From NCBI GenBank assembly GCA_963770995.1, contig CAVYRS010000001.1:5146001-5210000 (forward strand): 64,000 nucleotides of DNA, given 5' to 3'. This document shows, piece by piece, positions 26,843 through 35,653 of this stretch (the stretch's first letter is position 1; each line of letters begins with the position of its first letter). Source of the stretch: CAVSWN01 sp963770995. GTDB taxonomy: Bacteria > Acidobacteriota > Vicinamibacteria > Vicinamibacterales > CAVVIG01. The position numbers were made by a program, and so were the translations under genes. Below the pieces are notes generated by a model. That model made no database searches and had not been told where the DNA came from. It saw only the letters and a program-made list of their open reading frames with translations.

Positions 26843-28132
26843 GTGACGCTCGACGCGGCGTGCTCCCTGATCGAAACGATGCTGGCCGGCGACGCGCGTC
26901 GAGCGCTCGTCGCGGAGTTCGCGTCGGCACGGGATCTGGGCGGCGGGCTGCAGCGCCTGCGCGACAGCATGCGATCCCACGCATGGAAGGCCGGCTCGAC
27001 GCCGATCGCGCTCGGCCGGTTCGTGAAGGAGTTCGACGCCACGACGCGCAGCGAAGGGTTTCACGTCCTGAACGATTGGGACGGCAAGGCCGACCGCGTC
27101 AACGAAGACACCATTCCGGTTGACGTCCTCAACTACCTGATCGATCGGCGCGGCGGCGAGCCGCCGGACGCGGCCGTGCTGGCGATTCTGCTCGACTACT
27201 ACTTCGCCAACCTGCTGGCGCTGTTCTGTCTCCGCATCTGGGACGGGGGCGACGCGGACGCCAACCTCGATCGGCTGAACGTGCTGCTGCAGATGCTGCA
27301 GGGTCCCAACGGCAGCGGCCAACGCTTCGTCACGGACGCCGAAACGCTGATCCTGATCGGCACCTCGCATTTCGAAGCCGTCGAGGTCGGCTACGAGAAG
27401 CTGCTCGCACGGGTCCGCACGCTGAACCGATCGCACCAGACCAACATCGCGCTCGGCCACGCCGTGAGCATGGGCAGCCATCTCCGCTTCGGGTTCGAGG
27501 CGACCTACGGGCGCGACACGGTTGTGATGCGCGACGACAACGTCGCGGACTATCCCTGGCTATGCTTCGCGCTGGCGACGGTGATGCGCGAGTACGCGCG
27601 CGTGCGCGAAACCGATGCCGCCGCAGCCGAACGCGACCACCTCGTCGAAGCGCTCGTCAACGGCCTCTCCTCGGATCCGCGGGCGTTCATCGGCCAGGCG
27701 CCTGCTTCGCTCTCGAGGGCCGAGGCCGATCGGTCCGCATTCGCCGATCTCTTCGCGACGTACCGCGGCAACTTGTTGCCGGAATTCGAAACCTACCGGC
27801 CGCGGGACGATGCGTACTCGCCGCTATCGTTTTTCTTCAACTTCTCCCACAACGTGCTGAAGGGCACCGTCGTCGACGCCTTGCTGCGCGGGTCAGCATG
27901 GAACGTTTCGTTCAACGATCTGCTGACCTCGCATGAGGACCCGATGTCGCTTGTCACGCCGAAGCCGCGAAGCGGCGAAGGCGGACCCAAAACCGAACTT
28001 GCGACGACGCTGATGGGATATGCGAGGAGAACCCCGGACCGAATTCGCGGCCGGCTCATGCCGGTGATCGTGTACGACCCGGCCACCGGCCGCGAAGCGT
28101 TCACTGCCGCCATGCGCAAGCTGCGTGTCTGA
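26843..28132 (+). CDS. Large cytoplasmic protein, unknown function
   Basis: 429 residues from a GTG at 26843, frame intact. No signal peptide or membrane helix. The sequence is mainly helical with recognisable blocks: LNDWDGKADRVNEDTIPVDVLNYLI, ILLDYYFANLLALFCLRIWD, LNVLLQMLQGPNGSGQRFV, LILIGTSHFEAVEVGYEKLL, SMGSHLRFGFEATYGRD, YSPLSFFFNFSHNVLKGTVVDALL, and a C-terminal RTPDRIRGRLMPVIVYDPATGREAF. I do not recognise a family. The well-spaced aromatic and acidic residues suggest an enzyme or scaffold rather than a structural repeat protein. It stands alone between two repeat elements. Confidence 0.65.
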   Translation: MTLDAACSLIETMLAGDARRALVAEFASARDLGGGLQRLRDSMRSHAWKAGSTPIALGRFVKEFDATTRSEGFHVLNDWDGKADRVNEDTIPVDVLNYLIDRRGGEPPDAAVLAILLDYYFANLLALFCLRIWDGGDADANLDRLNVLLQMLQGPNGSGQRFVTDAETLILIGTSHFEAVEVGYEKLLARVRTLNRSHQTNIALGHAVSMGSHLRFGFEATYGRDTVVMRDDNVADYPWLCFALATVMREYARVRETDAAAAERDHLVEALVNGLSSDPRAFIGQAPASLSRAEADRSAFADLFATYRGNLLPEFETYRPRDDAYSPLSFFFNFSHNVLKGTVVDALLRGSAWNVSFNDLLTSHEDPMSLVTPKPRSGEGGPKTELATTLMGYARRTPDRIRGRLMPVIVYDPATGREAFTAAMRKLRV

Positions 28133-28140
28133 CGCTCGAC

Positions 28141-28283
28141 ATGGCTGATGGCTGGCTGCGATCGTGAAATGGCTGATGGCTGATGGCTTATGGCTAAACG
28201 TTCGAGTTAACCCCATTGTTTAGCCATAAGCCATAAGCCATAAGCCATAAGCCATAAGCCATCAGCCATCAGCCATCAGCCAT
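28141..28283. repeat. 7-bp tandem repeat ATGGCTG/AGCCATA forming a long inverted repeat
   Basis: ATGGCTG-type units run 28141-28198 and their reverse complements (AGCCATA, then AGCCATC) run 28220-28283, with about 20 bases between. The stretch lies between the stop codons of two convergent genes, so it could serve as a bidirectional terminator. Confidence 0.85.
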
Positions 28284-28289
28284 GACTCG

Positions 28290-29542
28290 TTACTTAGACC
28301 CAGTCTTTGATACATAACTCTTAGACTGCTGAGAGACGATGTCCACGAGATTGCCCATCGCGAGATTCACGTCGATCAGGTGCAGTCCCCAGTTCGCCGC
28401 GACGTTCGCGCCCGCGCCGAGGTCGCCCGTGATGTCGTCCACGCGCGGATCTGACGGGTTGCCGTTCACGGTCACTTCCAGATAGGTCGCATTGTCGTTG
28501 GTCGCGCACTTGGCGGTCAGCAGACCGGGCACGCTCACCCACGGCGTGTCGATGGGCTGTTCGGGCGTCACCCACGGCTTCAGGGTGGGCGTGCTGGTGA
28601 TCGTCTTGCCCGTGCGATCGAGATAGGCGCGCAGCTCGCCGCTGCCGCCCGCGAGCGCGGCGGGGTTCGTGCACGCCGCGATCATGTTCGGGTCCGCCAC
28701 TTTGCCGAATAGCGTGTTGGCCGGCGGCGGGATCGTCGATCGGAACGACGCGTAGGTGATCACGCAGCCCGTCTGCGACGCCGCGCGGCAGAGCGGAATG
28801 TTCTTGAAGCTGCCGCCGACGTCCTTGCCCTTCGGCACCTCGAGCGTCGTGCCGAGCAGGATCGCCGAGACCATGCGCGACTGAATCGGCTTCCCGTCGA
28901 TCTCTTCGCGGATCAATCGATTCAGGATGAACGACCCCTGCGAGTGCGCGACCAGGACGACGCCGCGCCCCTTGTTGTCGTTCTGCAGGTAGTAATTCCA
29001 CGCATCCTTCACGTCGTCGTACTGCGGACCCTTTTCCAGCGACGCGCCGCCGCCTCCGGCGGTCAGCATGCGGCGGAGTCCGGCGAGCGTGATCTGGCGA
29101 TACATGCGGCGCGTACGGCTTGCATTCGGACCCGAACCGCGCGAACTGCTGCCGGACGACGTTCAGCTCCGCCGGGTCGGCGGTCATGTCGCTGGTCGGC
29201 GTCGGGTCGGTCGAGATCGTCGGGATACACGTAGAAGCAGTCAATCGGCGCGTTCGCGTCGGCCGACCACGTTTCGCGCGTGAGTTTTCCGTCCGCGGCG
29301 ACGGTGGTGGAGGTTTCGTCGACGTCGCAGGCGTCGCCCTTGCGTCCGGGGCGGCACAGCCACGACTTGAGATCGCTGTAGTCGTTCGGTTTTGGCGCCG
29401 CGGCCTCGGCCTGCGGCGGCGCCGGGGCCGGCGGCTGCGCCGAGGCAGGTTGCGCGATCGATAAACTTGCGGCCGCCGCCGCAGCCAGCAGTACGTTTCT
29501 CACTACGTTTCTCACTACGTTTCTCACGGTCGAACCTCCCAT
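28290..29542 (-). CDS. DUF3089 alpha/beta-hydrolase-like exported protein (two frameshifts)
   Basis: About 415 residues. Start ATG at 29542 with a signal peptide whose basic part is made of a threefold repeat (VRNVVRNVVRNVLLAAAAAASL). DUF3089 blocks: SWLCRPGRKGDACDVDETSTTV, IDCFYVYP, (shift near 29230) ISTDPTPTSDMTADPAE, VVRQQFARFGSECKPYAP, (shift near 29105) MYRQITLAGLRRML, DVKDAWNYYLQNDNKGRG, then the nucleophile elbow VVLVAHSQGSFILNRLI (Ser of HSQGS) and WGLHLIDVNLAMGNLVD with a likely catalytic His. A secreted or periplasmic esterase-like enzyme of unknown substrate. The two breaks are single-base. Confidence 0.8.
29492..29527. repeat. Three tandem copies of a 12-bp unit inside the signal-peptide codons
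   Basis: TACGTTTCTCAC is repeated three times exactly. On the coding strand it adds the basic n-region repeat RNVV to the DUF3089 signal peptide. Confidence 0.8.
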
Positions 29543-29608
29543 TCGCTTTAGTATTGTGCATTATGCATCCGCTTACCCGGGAGCATCATCAGGCCGACTA
29601 AAAGTAGT

Positions 29609-29626
29609 GTCCGCCTGCAGGCGGAC
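29609..29626. repeat. Perfect 18-bp palindrome
   Basis: GTCCGCCTGCAGGCGGAC, just upstream of the VOC-family gene and downstream of the divergent DUF3089 start. It has the same stem as the hairpin at 33877-33896. Confidence 0.7.
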
Positions 29627-29638
29627 CCGGACACGAGC

Positions 29639-30016
29639 ATGATTACTGGCGTACACGTTCTCATCTACAGCACCAACCCCGACGCCGACCGCGTGTTCGT
29701 CCGCGACGTCCTGGAATTCCGCGGCGTCGACATCGGCCACGGTTGGATGATCTTCAAGCTGCCGCCGTCGGAGCTTGCGCTGCATCCCGGTGACGGCGAG
29801 TTCGCGCAGCGGCACGGCGGCCACGTGCTGCCGGGGGCGCTCGTCTACTTGATGTGCGACGACCTGCAGGCGACGATAGCCGCACTCGCGAAGAAGAACG
29901 TCGAGTGCACTGAAGTCGTGATCGAGCAATGGGGGATCCGGACGACCATCAAGATGCCGAGCGGCGGCGAGCTTGGCCTCTACCAGCCGACGCACCAGAC
30001 GGCGCTCGCGCTGTGA
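29639..30016 (+). CDS. VOC-family (glyoxalase-like) protein
   Basis: 125 residues. The two beta-alpha-beta-beta-beta units of the VOC fold are visible: GVHVLIYSTNPDADRVFVRDVL at the start and LVYLMCDDLQATIAALAKKNVEC in the second half, ending GELGLYQPTHQTAL. Metal-ligand positions would be the His of GVHVLIY, a Glu or His in the middle and the Glu of GGELGLY. Substrate unknown; VOC proteins include lyases, dioxygenases and drug-binding proteins. The stop overlaps the GTG of the next gene. Confidence 0.8.
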   Translation: MITGVHVLIYSTNPDADRVFVRDVLEFRGVDIGHGWMIFKLPPSELALHPGDGEFAQRHGGHVLPGALVYLMCDDLQATIAALAKKNVECTEVVIEQWGIRTTIKMPSGGELGLYQPTHQTALAL

Positions 30017-30837
30017 GTCGCAGCCCTGAGGGGGTGCGCCGTCGCTGCGCGGCCCTGCTGGTCGCCACGCTCGTGGTCGGGCCGCTTCCCGGCGGCGAGG
30101 TCGCATTACGCATGCAACTCGGTCCATTGGTCCGCAAGGCCGTGGCGCCAGCGGGGCCCCTCCGCATCGGCGTGTATCCGGGGAGCCCCACGTCGTTGCT
30201 CCGCGATGAGGCGTCGGGCGAAGAGAAGGGTCTCACCGTCGACCTGGGGCGCGAGCTTGCGCGGCGGCTCGAGATTCCGGCGGAGCTCGTGGAGTTCCGC
30301 CAGATCGCCGACGTGCTCGAGGCGTTGCGCGCCGGCGGCGTGGACTTCACAGTGACGAACGCGTCGCCGCTTCGTGCGCAGACGATCGATTTCTCCGGCC
30401 CGATCCTCGGCGTCGAGCTCGGCTATCTGGTCCCGGCCCGTTCCTCCATCGCGGCGTTGTCCGACATCGACCGGCCGGGGATCCGAGTCGGCGTCACCGA
30501 GGGCGGTTCGTCGCACACCACGCTGTCGCACGCGTTCACGAACGCCTCGGTCGTTCCCGCGTCCTCGGTGAAGGCGGCGGTCGCGATGCTCGCTGCGGGC
30601 GCAGTCGACGCGTATGCGACCAACAAGGCGATTCTCTTCGAGATGTCGGACCAGCTGCCGGGCTCGCGCGTGCTCGACGGCCGGTGGGGGATGGAAACGT
30701 TCGCCATTGCCATTCCGAAAGAGCGCGGCTCGGCGCTGGCGTCGATCCGCGTGTTTGCCGACGCCGTGAAGTCAGAAGGGCTCGTCAGGCGTGCGGCGGA
30801 GCGGGCAGGGCTGCGCGGCGCCGTCGATGCGCCGTAA
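30013..30837 (+). CDS. Extracellular solute-binding protein, family 3-like
   Basis: 274 residues from a GTG that overlaps the preceding stop. N-terminal hydrophobic export signal (CAALLVATLVVGPLPGGEVA), then the SBP_bac_3 pattern: LRIGVYPGSPTSLLRDEASGEEKGLTVDLGRELARRL split by the usual loop, ALRAGGVDFTVTNASPLRAQTIDFSGP, GIRVGVTEGGSSHTTL, AVDAYATNKAILFEM and FAIAIPKERGSALASIRVF. It should bind a small polar solute such as an amino acid in the periplasm. No permease or ATPase is adjacent, so it may be an orphan or a sensor-type binding protein. Confidence 0.75.
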   Translation: MSRSPEGVRRRCAALLVATLVVGPLPGGEVALRMQLGPLVRKAVAPAGPLRIGVYPGSPTSLLRDEASGEEKGLTVDLGRELARRLEIPAELVEFRQIADVLEALRAGGVDFTVTNASPLRAQTIDFSGPILGVELGYLVPARSSIAALSDIDRPGIRVGVTEGGSSHTTLSHAFTNASVVPASSVKAAVAMLAAGAVDAYATNKAILFEMSDQLPGSRVLDGRWGMETFAIAIPKERGSALASIRVFADAVKSEGLVRRAAERAGLRGAVDAP

Positions 30838-30867
30838 ACTGTCGCCCTATCATCACGTCGCAACTGT

Positions 30868-31947
30868 TTATTTCGCCTTGCCGTCGAGCAATTCGTAGAC
30901 TCGCCAGACGCCGTGCGGTGGCGTCAGGCCGACGGTGCGGATGGTCGGGTAGTTCGCCGCGTGCGCGCGCAGGTCGATCGTCTTCGCCGCCTCTTCCATC
31001 GGCATGCCGGCGTCGTGCATGCGCTTGGCTTCCGACCACAGCGTTTTCAGATACGCCTGGAAGTGTTCGACCTTCGCTTTGCCCGTGAACGCGCTGCCGT
31101 GTCCGGGCAGCGTCATGTCGTAGTCGAGCGCTTTGACCTTTTCGAGCGTCTCGATCCATTCCGGGATGTACGCGTCGCCCGAGTACGAGGTGCCTTCCAC
31201 CAGCAGATCACCGGTCGCGATGATGCGGTCTTTCGGCAGGAACACCACCACGTCGCCGCCGGTGTGTCCGCGGCCCATGAACATGATGCGAATTTCGCGG
31301 CTGCCGAGATGCAGCGTCAGTCGATCGGTGAGCGTCACGTTGGGGGGCGTCGGCGTCACCGCGGCGGTGCCTTCGAGGTGGTTCTGTTGAATCGCGATCT
31401 GCGTCTCCAGGCGGGTCTTCTCCGCGGCATCGGTCGTCTCGGCGATGCGCTTCCGTAACGAATCGATTTGCCCGGGGATGGCGCCGACGAAGAACTGCCG
31501 CGCGCGCGAATCCTGCGACTTGCCGGCCACGATCATCTCACGCGCGAAGTCGTGGCCGATGATCTGGACCTCGGGACCGTAAATCTGGTTGCCGTGCGAA
31601 TGATCGAAGTGGTAGTGCGAGTTCACGACGTAGCGAATCGGCTTCGGCGTGACGCGCTTCAGCTCTTCGCGCAGCGCCCACGCGCCGCCCGGCGACACGT
31701 GCGAGTCGACGACGAGCACGTCGCGGTCGCCCTCGAAGATGGCGGCGTTCGACATGACTACCAGGCTGCCGGTGCCGACCGCGTGGTAGACGCCGTCCGT
31801 GATCTTGTTGAACGTGAATGCCGGCCCCGTGTAGGTGGTGCCCGGCGGCCTGCCCGCACCCGCCGAAGTCTGCGCCGGGATCGCCAGCGTCGAGCCCGCG
31901 CCGAAGACGACGAAAAGAGCGAGCACCGTCCAACGCAATCGGTTCAT
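30868..31947 (-). CDS. Exported metallo-beta-lactamase-fold hydrolase
   Basis: 359 residues from the ATG at 31947, with AGGAG a few bases upstream on the same strand. Signal peptide LRWTVLALFVVFGAGSTLA. The metal site is complete: VNSHYHFDHSHGN (HxHxDH type), GRGHTGGDVVVFLP and TLPGHGSAF. The layout resembles exported B-type MBL hydrolases annotated as subclass B-like or quinoprotein-relay-type MBL proteins in Acidobacteria. Long insert between HxHxDH and GRGHTGGD contains a coiled segment (LRKRIAETTDAAEKTRLETQI). Substrate unknown; antibiotic hydrolysis should not be assumed. Confidence 0.85.
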   Translation of the reverse strand: MNRLRWTVLALFVVFGAGSTLAIPAQTSAGAGRPPGTTYTGPAFTFNKITDGVYHAVGTGSLVVMSNAAIFEGDRDVLVVDSHVSPGGAWALREELKRVTPKPIRYVVNSHYHFDHSHGNQIYGPEVQIIGHDFAREMIVAGKSQDSRARQFFVGAIPGQIDSLRKRIAETTDAAEKTRLETQIAIQQNHLEGTAAVTPTPPNVTLTDRLTLHLGSREIRIMFMGRGHTGGDVVVFLPKDRIIATGDLLVEGTSYSGDAYIPEWIETLEKVKALDYDMTLPGHGSAFTGKAKVEHFQAYLKTLWSEAKRMHDAGMPMEEAAKTIDLRAHAANYPTIRTVGLTPPHGVWRVYELLDGKAK

Positions 31948-32146
31948 GTGCAATCTCCTGACTGTGCCCTGTACGGGCGTCGCCTACGCATGATGAACAG
32001 AACTCCGTCGTCGCTCTCGGAGGGCGGGCTGCTGCAGGAACACGCACACCGCGCTCGAGAAGGCAGTGATTCTAGTCGACTCGTCGGCTCGATGGCCCCG
32101 TCGCCCGCGCTCCGACGGCAATCCGTGGGATCATGCGCGGCGGCGC

Positions 32147-33836
32147 ATGTGCACTCCAAGAACTGTCATTGTCCGATCGCTGCTGGCGCTGGCCGCCCTC
32201 GGCGCTGGCGCGGGGCTGCAGCCTCCCGGCGGCGAGGCGATCGAGCAGACCGCCCCTGGCACGCATCCGCCGCCGGCGTTGATCGACAGCTTCGACGGCC
32301 TCGGCGTCGGGTTCGAAGGGCCGCAAGGCACGGCCAGCCTCCGCAATCCATCCGACAATAGCCTCGCCGTCGGCCCCGACCACATCGTCCAGACCGTGAA
32401 CTCGCGGATGGCGATCTTCTCGAAGAAAGGGAAGCGCTTCGAGGCGAGCGGGAAGGCGCTCTACGGTCCGGTCAACACGAACAACGTGTTCAAGGGTTTC
32501 GGCGGCGCCTGCGAGCGATCCAACAACGGCGACGCGGTCGTCCGGTACGACCAGATCGCAGATCGCTGGCTCATCGTGATGCCGATCTTCCGCCGCGATC
32601 CGTCCCGCGCCGAGCGGCCAACGGCCGGTCGATCCGGCGGTCCCGCCGTGCTCAGCGTGCCGGGCCAGCCGGGGCAACCAGGTCCCGCGGCGGCGCTCGT
32701 GCCTCCGCCGCCCGAGCCTGCCGCGCGCGGCGCCAGCGGCTTCAGCCGGTCAGCGCCCTTCGACGGGCTCAGGGCAGGCTGGTCAGCCGCCTCCGCCGGC
32801 TGAAGGTCCGTACTCGATGTGCTACGCGATCAGCACGGGTGCCGATCCGTTCGGTCCGTACTACCGCTATGAATTTCTCCGGCCGCTGTTCCCCGACTAT
32901 CCGCGGCCCGCAATCTGGCGCGACGGCTACTACGTGCCGACCAGCACGGGTGACGAGGTGATCCAGAAGCACGCCTGCGTCGTCGATCGCACGCGGATGC
33001 TGAAAGGGGAGGCGGCGACCGAGCAGTGCTTCGTGATCGACGAGGTGAATTTCCTGAACAACGCCGACGTGGACGGCAAGACGCTGCCGCCGACCGGTGC
33101 GCCGAACGTGATGCTGGCGGCCGGCGGCACGCAGCTGAAAAACGTGCTCGAGGACTCGGCGATCTTTGCATGGCAGATGCACGTGGACTGGAAGGATCCG
33201 TCGAAGAGCGCGCTGGTGGGGCCGGCGAAAATCGCGGTCGCGCCGTATCGCTATCTGTGTGACGGTCAGCTCACGAACTGCGTACCGCAGCCAAACAGCG
33301 ATCGGCGGCTCGATGCCCAGGGCGACAAGATCATGGCCCGCGTGGTGTATCGCAACGTCAACGGCCGAGAGTCGATCGTCGCCGTGCATTCGGTCAACAC
33401 GTCTGCGGGTGGCGGAGGCGTGCGCTGGTACGAGCTGCGGGTCGACGAGAACCGCGACAAGAAGCGCACTGTGTCGCTGTTTCAGCAGGGCACCTACGCG
33501 CCCGATGGTTTCTACCGCTGGATGGCGAGTCCGGCGATGGACAAGTTCGGCAACATCGGCGTCGGCTATTCGTTCGGCGGATCGCCGAACTACGCTGGTC
33601 AGCGGTTCGCGGGACGCCTGGCGACGGATCCGCCGGGTACGTTGACGCTGCGCGAGACCGTGCTGGTCGAGGGCGAGGACGCGCAGAACGCGATGCGGTG
33701 GGAGGACTACACGCAGACGGCAGTCGATCCGAGCGACGACTGCACGATCTGGTACGTCGGGGACTATGTCAAGAAGGGCGCGCCGAATTACTCGACCCGC
33801 ATCGGCGCGTTCAGGCTGACCGACCGGTGCAAATGA
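32147..33836 (+). CDS. Exported protein of unknown function, one frameshift at an inserted repeat
   Basis: About 563 residues read across one break near 32780. Signal-like N-terminus (RSLLALAALGAGAGLQPP). Recognisable parts: IDSFDGLGVGFEGPQG, NPSDNSLAVGPDHIVQTVNSR, VVRYDQIADRWLIVMP, then after the break YSMCYAISTGADPFGPYYRY, DYPRPAIWRDGYYVPTS, FAWQMHVDWKDPS, GFYRWMASPAMDKFGNIGVGY and DDCTIWYVGDYVKKGAP. The repeated GP-D-N-G type loops suggest a beta-propeller. Between residues about 180 and 215 the sequence is low-complexity and carries a palindromic repeat in the DNA (32741-32806). Family not identified. Confidence 0.6.
32741..32806. repeat. Repeat element inside a coding region
   Basis: CTTCAGCCGG at 32741-32750 is inverted as CCGGCTGAAG at 32797-32806. 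Between them lies CCCTTCGACGGGCTCAGGG, a motif type found as a dispersed element in many genomes. The reading frame of the host gene shifts within this element. Confidence 0.6.
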
Positions 33837-33876
33837 CGCTCGGCTATAGCGTTTTCGCATCGGTGTAGTTACGTGG

Positions 33877-33896
33877 GGTCCGCCTTTAGGCGGACC
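33877..33896. repeat. Hairpin repeat GGTCCGCC-TTTA-GGCGGACC
   Basis: Perfect 8-bp stem preceded by ACGTGG. A related copy in reverse orientation stands at 35534-35553, on the other side of the IS110 transposase gene. Confidence 0.75.
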
Positions 33897-33999
33897 TACA
33901 GCGAGTGCGATCATCAATGTAGACACTATGCAGAGCGTTGGACAGGCGGGCCATGGCGGTTACGCTCACCGTGATGTGTTTCAGAGGAGGAGCGTAACC

Positions 34000-35148
34000 A
34001 TGAGCACCATGACCCGCACGAGTGATTCTACGGCACCGACCGGGGGCTTGTTGTTGGCGTTCGAATTGGGTCAGCGCACTTGGAAGCTGGGATTTACCGT
34101 AGGGATGGGGCAGCGTCCTCGCATTCGACAGATTCCGGCAGGCGCCGTGAGCGCGTTGGTGACAGAGATTGAGCGCGCGAAGAAACGACTCGGCCTGTCG
34201 GCTGACGCGCCGGTGACGAGTTGCTACGAAGCGGGCCGCGATGGCTTCTGGTTGCATCGCTACCTGCTGGCGCAGGGGATCACGAATTACGTCGTGGATT
34301 CCTCGAGCATCGAAGTCAATCGCCGGGCGAGACGGGCGAAGACGGATCGGCTCGATCTCGCGGGCCTGTTGAGTTTGCTGGCGCGGTATGTCCTGGGCGA
34401 CCGGCGCGCCTGGCGCGTCGTCCGCGTGCCGACCGTGGCCGAAGAAGATGCGCGGCACCTCCCGCGGACCTTGGAAGCGTTGACGCAGGACCGCACGCGG
34501 CTGATGAATCGCCTGAAGTCGCTGCTGACGACGCAGGGCGTGTCGCTCCCGATCGATGCGAGGTTTCTCCAGCGGCTGGAAGCGGCCCATCTCTGGGACG
34601 GCACCCCGCTGCCGCCCGGCCTGCAGGAGCGACTGATGCGCACGTGGACGCAGCTGCAGGCAGTGGATGGACACATTCGCGACCTGAAGGCGCTGCGACT
34701 CACCCGACTGGAGCAGCTGACCCCGGCGACGAGCCACGCCCTCGCACAGCTCTTGACGATGCGGGCCATCGGCCCGATCGGCGCGTCGGTGCTGGCCACA
34801 GAAATCTTCGGCTGGCGGCGCATTCGGAACGGGCGAGAACTCGGGGCCCTGGTCGGCTTGGTCCCGGCGCCGTATCAAAGCGGCGAGACCGCCTACGACC
34901 AAGGCATTACGCGCGCGGGGAATGCGCATGTCCGTCGCGTGATCGTGCAGCTCGCATGGGGCTGGATCCGCCACCAACCGGACAGCGCCCTGACGCAGTG
35001 GTATCAGCAGCGATTCGGCGCCGGCGGGAAGCGCCTCCGAAAGATTGGGATTGTCGCGCTCGCGCGGAAACTGTTAATTGCCCTCTGGCGCTATCTGGAA
35101 ACCGGCGTGGTTCCTGCTGGCGCGCAGCTGAAACCGATGGAGGTCTGA
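34000..35148 (+). CDS. IS110-family transposase
   Basis: 382 residues from the ATG at 34000, with AGGAGG twelve bases upstream. The N-terminal RuvC-like (DEDD) domain begins LLLAFELGQRTWKLGFT, with Glu where the first catalytic Asp is usual, followed by CYEAGRDGFWLHRYLLAQG, VNRRARRAKTDRLDLAGL, and the C-terminal transposase_20 domain (LAQLLTMRAIGPIGASVLATEI, RNGRELGALVGLVPAPYQSG, GITRAGNAHVRRVIVQLAW). IS110 enzymes recombine DNA using a bridge RNA made from the element's non-coding end. The gene is intact. Confidence 0.9.
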   Translation: MSTMTRTSDSTAPTGGLLLAFELGQRTWKLGFTVGMGQRPRIRQIPAGAVSALVTEIERAKKRLGLSADAPVTSCYEAGRDGFWLHRYLLAQGITNYVVDSSSIEVNRRARRAKTDRLDLAGLLSLLARYVLGDRRAWRVVRVPTVAEEDARHLPRTLEALTQDRTRLMNRLKSLLTTQGVSLPIDARFLQRLEAAHLWDGTPLPPGLQERLMRTWTQLQAVDGHIRDLKALRLTRLEQLTPATSHALAQLLTMRAIGPIGASVLATEIFGWRRIRNGRELGALVGLVPAPYQSGETAYDQGITRAGNAHVRRVIVQLAWGWIRHQPDSALTQWYQQRFGAGGKRLRKIGIVALARKLLIALWRYLETGVVPAGAQLKPMEV

Positions 35149-35533
35149 CGGCCCGACGCCGATCGTCGGCCCAACGAGCTGGTGCGAGCGCCCGTGCAAT
35201 CGGACTGGGTTCCTCTGTGAACCGGAGTGTAGAAGGGGCGCTCGCTTCCAGGCTTCACGAAAAAGTCTCTGGTGTCCGGGGCATCGCCACCGGCACGGAT
35301 AGAAGGGGCGCGGGAGCCATCGGCTCCGCGAACACGAAGCCGCCAGCTCTCGTCGATGATCGGCGTGCGCCACGCGCCTGTGCGTGATCGTTCGTGGCTC
35401 CGGCCGCCTGCGCGGACCCGCTCGTGGGCGGGGGGTCTGCTCGGCGGCCTCACTGAAGGTGCGCTCGATGACAAAGAATACGACGGCTACTCGCCGCACA
35501 CCGACGGGATTGACACCGACGGCTCTCATAGAA
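35149..35533 (+). ncRNA. Candidate bridge-RNA region of the IS110 element
   Basis: A 385-base non-coding stretch downstream of the transposase and rich in inverted segments (for example GGGAGCCATCGGCTCC and AGAAGGGGCGC repeated at 35230 and 35301). IS110 relatives encode a structured RNA in the longer non-coding end. Placement here is by analogy; no loop has been matched to target or donor. Confidence 0.3.
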
Positions 35534-35553
35534 GGTCCGGCTAAAGCCGGACC
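35534..35553. repeat. Hairpin repeat GGTCCGGC-TAAA-GCCGGACC
   Basis: Perfect 8-bp stem followed by CCACGTACG; it is the reverse-oriented relative of 33877-33896. Confidence 0.75.
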
Positions 35554-35606
35554 CCACGTACGACGATTTTCGGCTCACGGAGCGCTACATCGAAATGAAG
35601 AGTGCG

Positions 35607-35653
35607 CTAAAGCCTCGCGCTCCGCGTGCCCGTGATGGAGCGCGAGGCTTCAG
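35607..35653. terminator. Long hairpin at the 3' end of the kinase gene
   Basis: CTAAAGCCTCGCGCTCC at 35607-35623 pairs with GGAGCGCGAGGCTTCAG at 35637-35653 with one mismatch. The inner arm covers the kinase stop codon. A terminator for the minus-strand gene is likely. Confidence 0.55.

Larger units (their letters stand above)
33897..35533 (+). mobile_element. IS110-family element between two inverted hairpins (ends uncertain)
   Basis: The transposase gene has about 100 non-coding bases upstream and about 385 downstream before the flanking hairpin repeats. I could not find terminal inverted repeats, so the limits are set by the hairpins and are approximate. A direct repeat ACACCGACGG occurs twice at about 35506-35523, near the presumed right end. 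Confidence 0.45.

Noticed and set aside
25051..28283. CRISPR array at the tandem repeats.
   Set aside because: Units are only 7 bp and directly adjacent, without spacers; there are no cas genes.
30868..31947. Antibiotic-resistance beta-lactamase.
   Set aside because: The fold and metal motif are present, but MBL-fold enzymes have many substrates and nothing here indicates a beta-lactam one.
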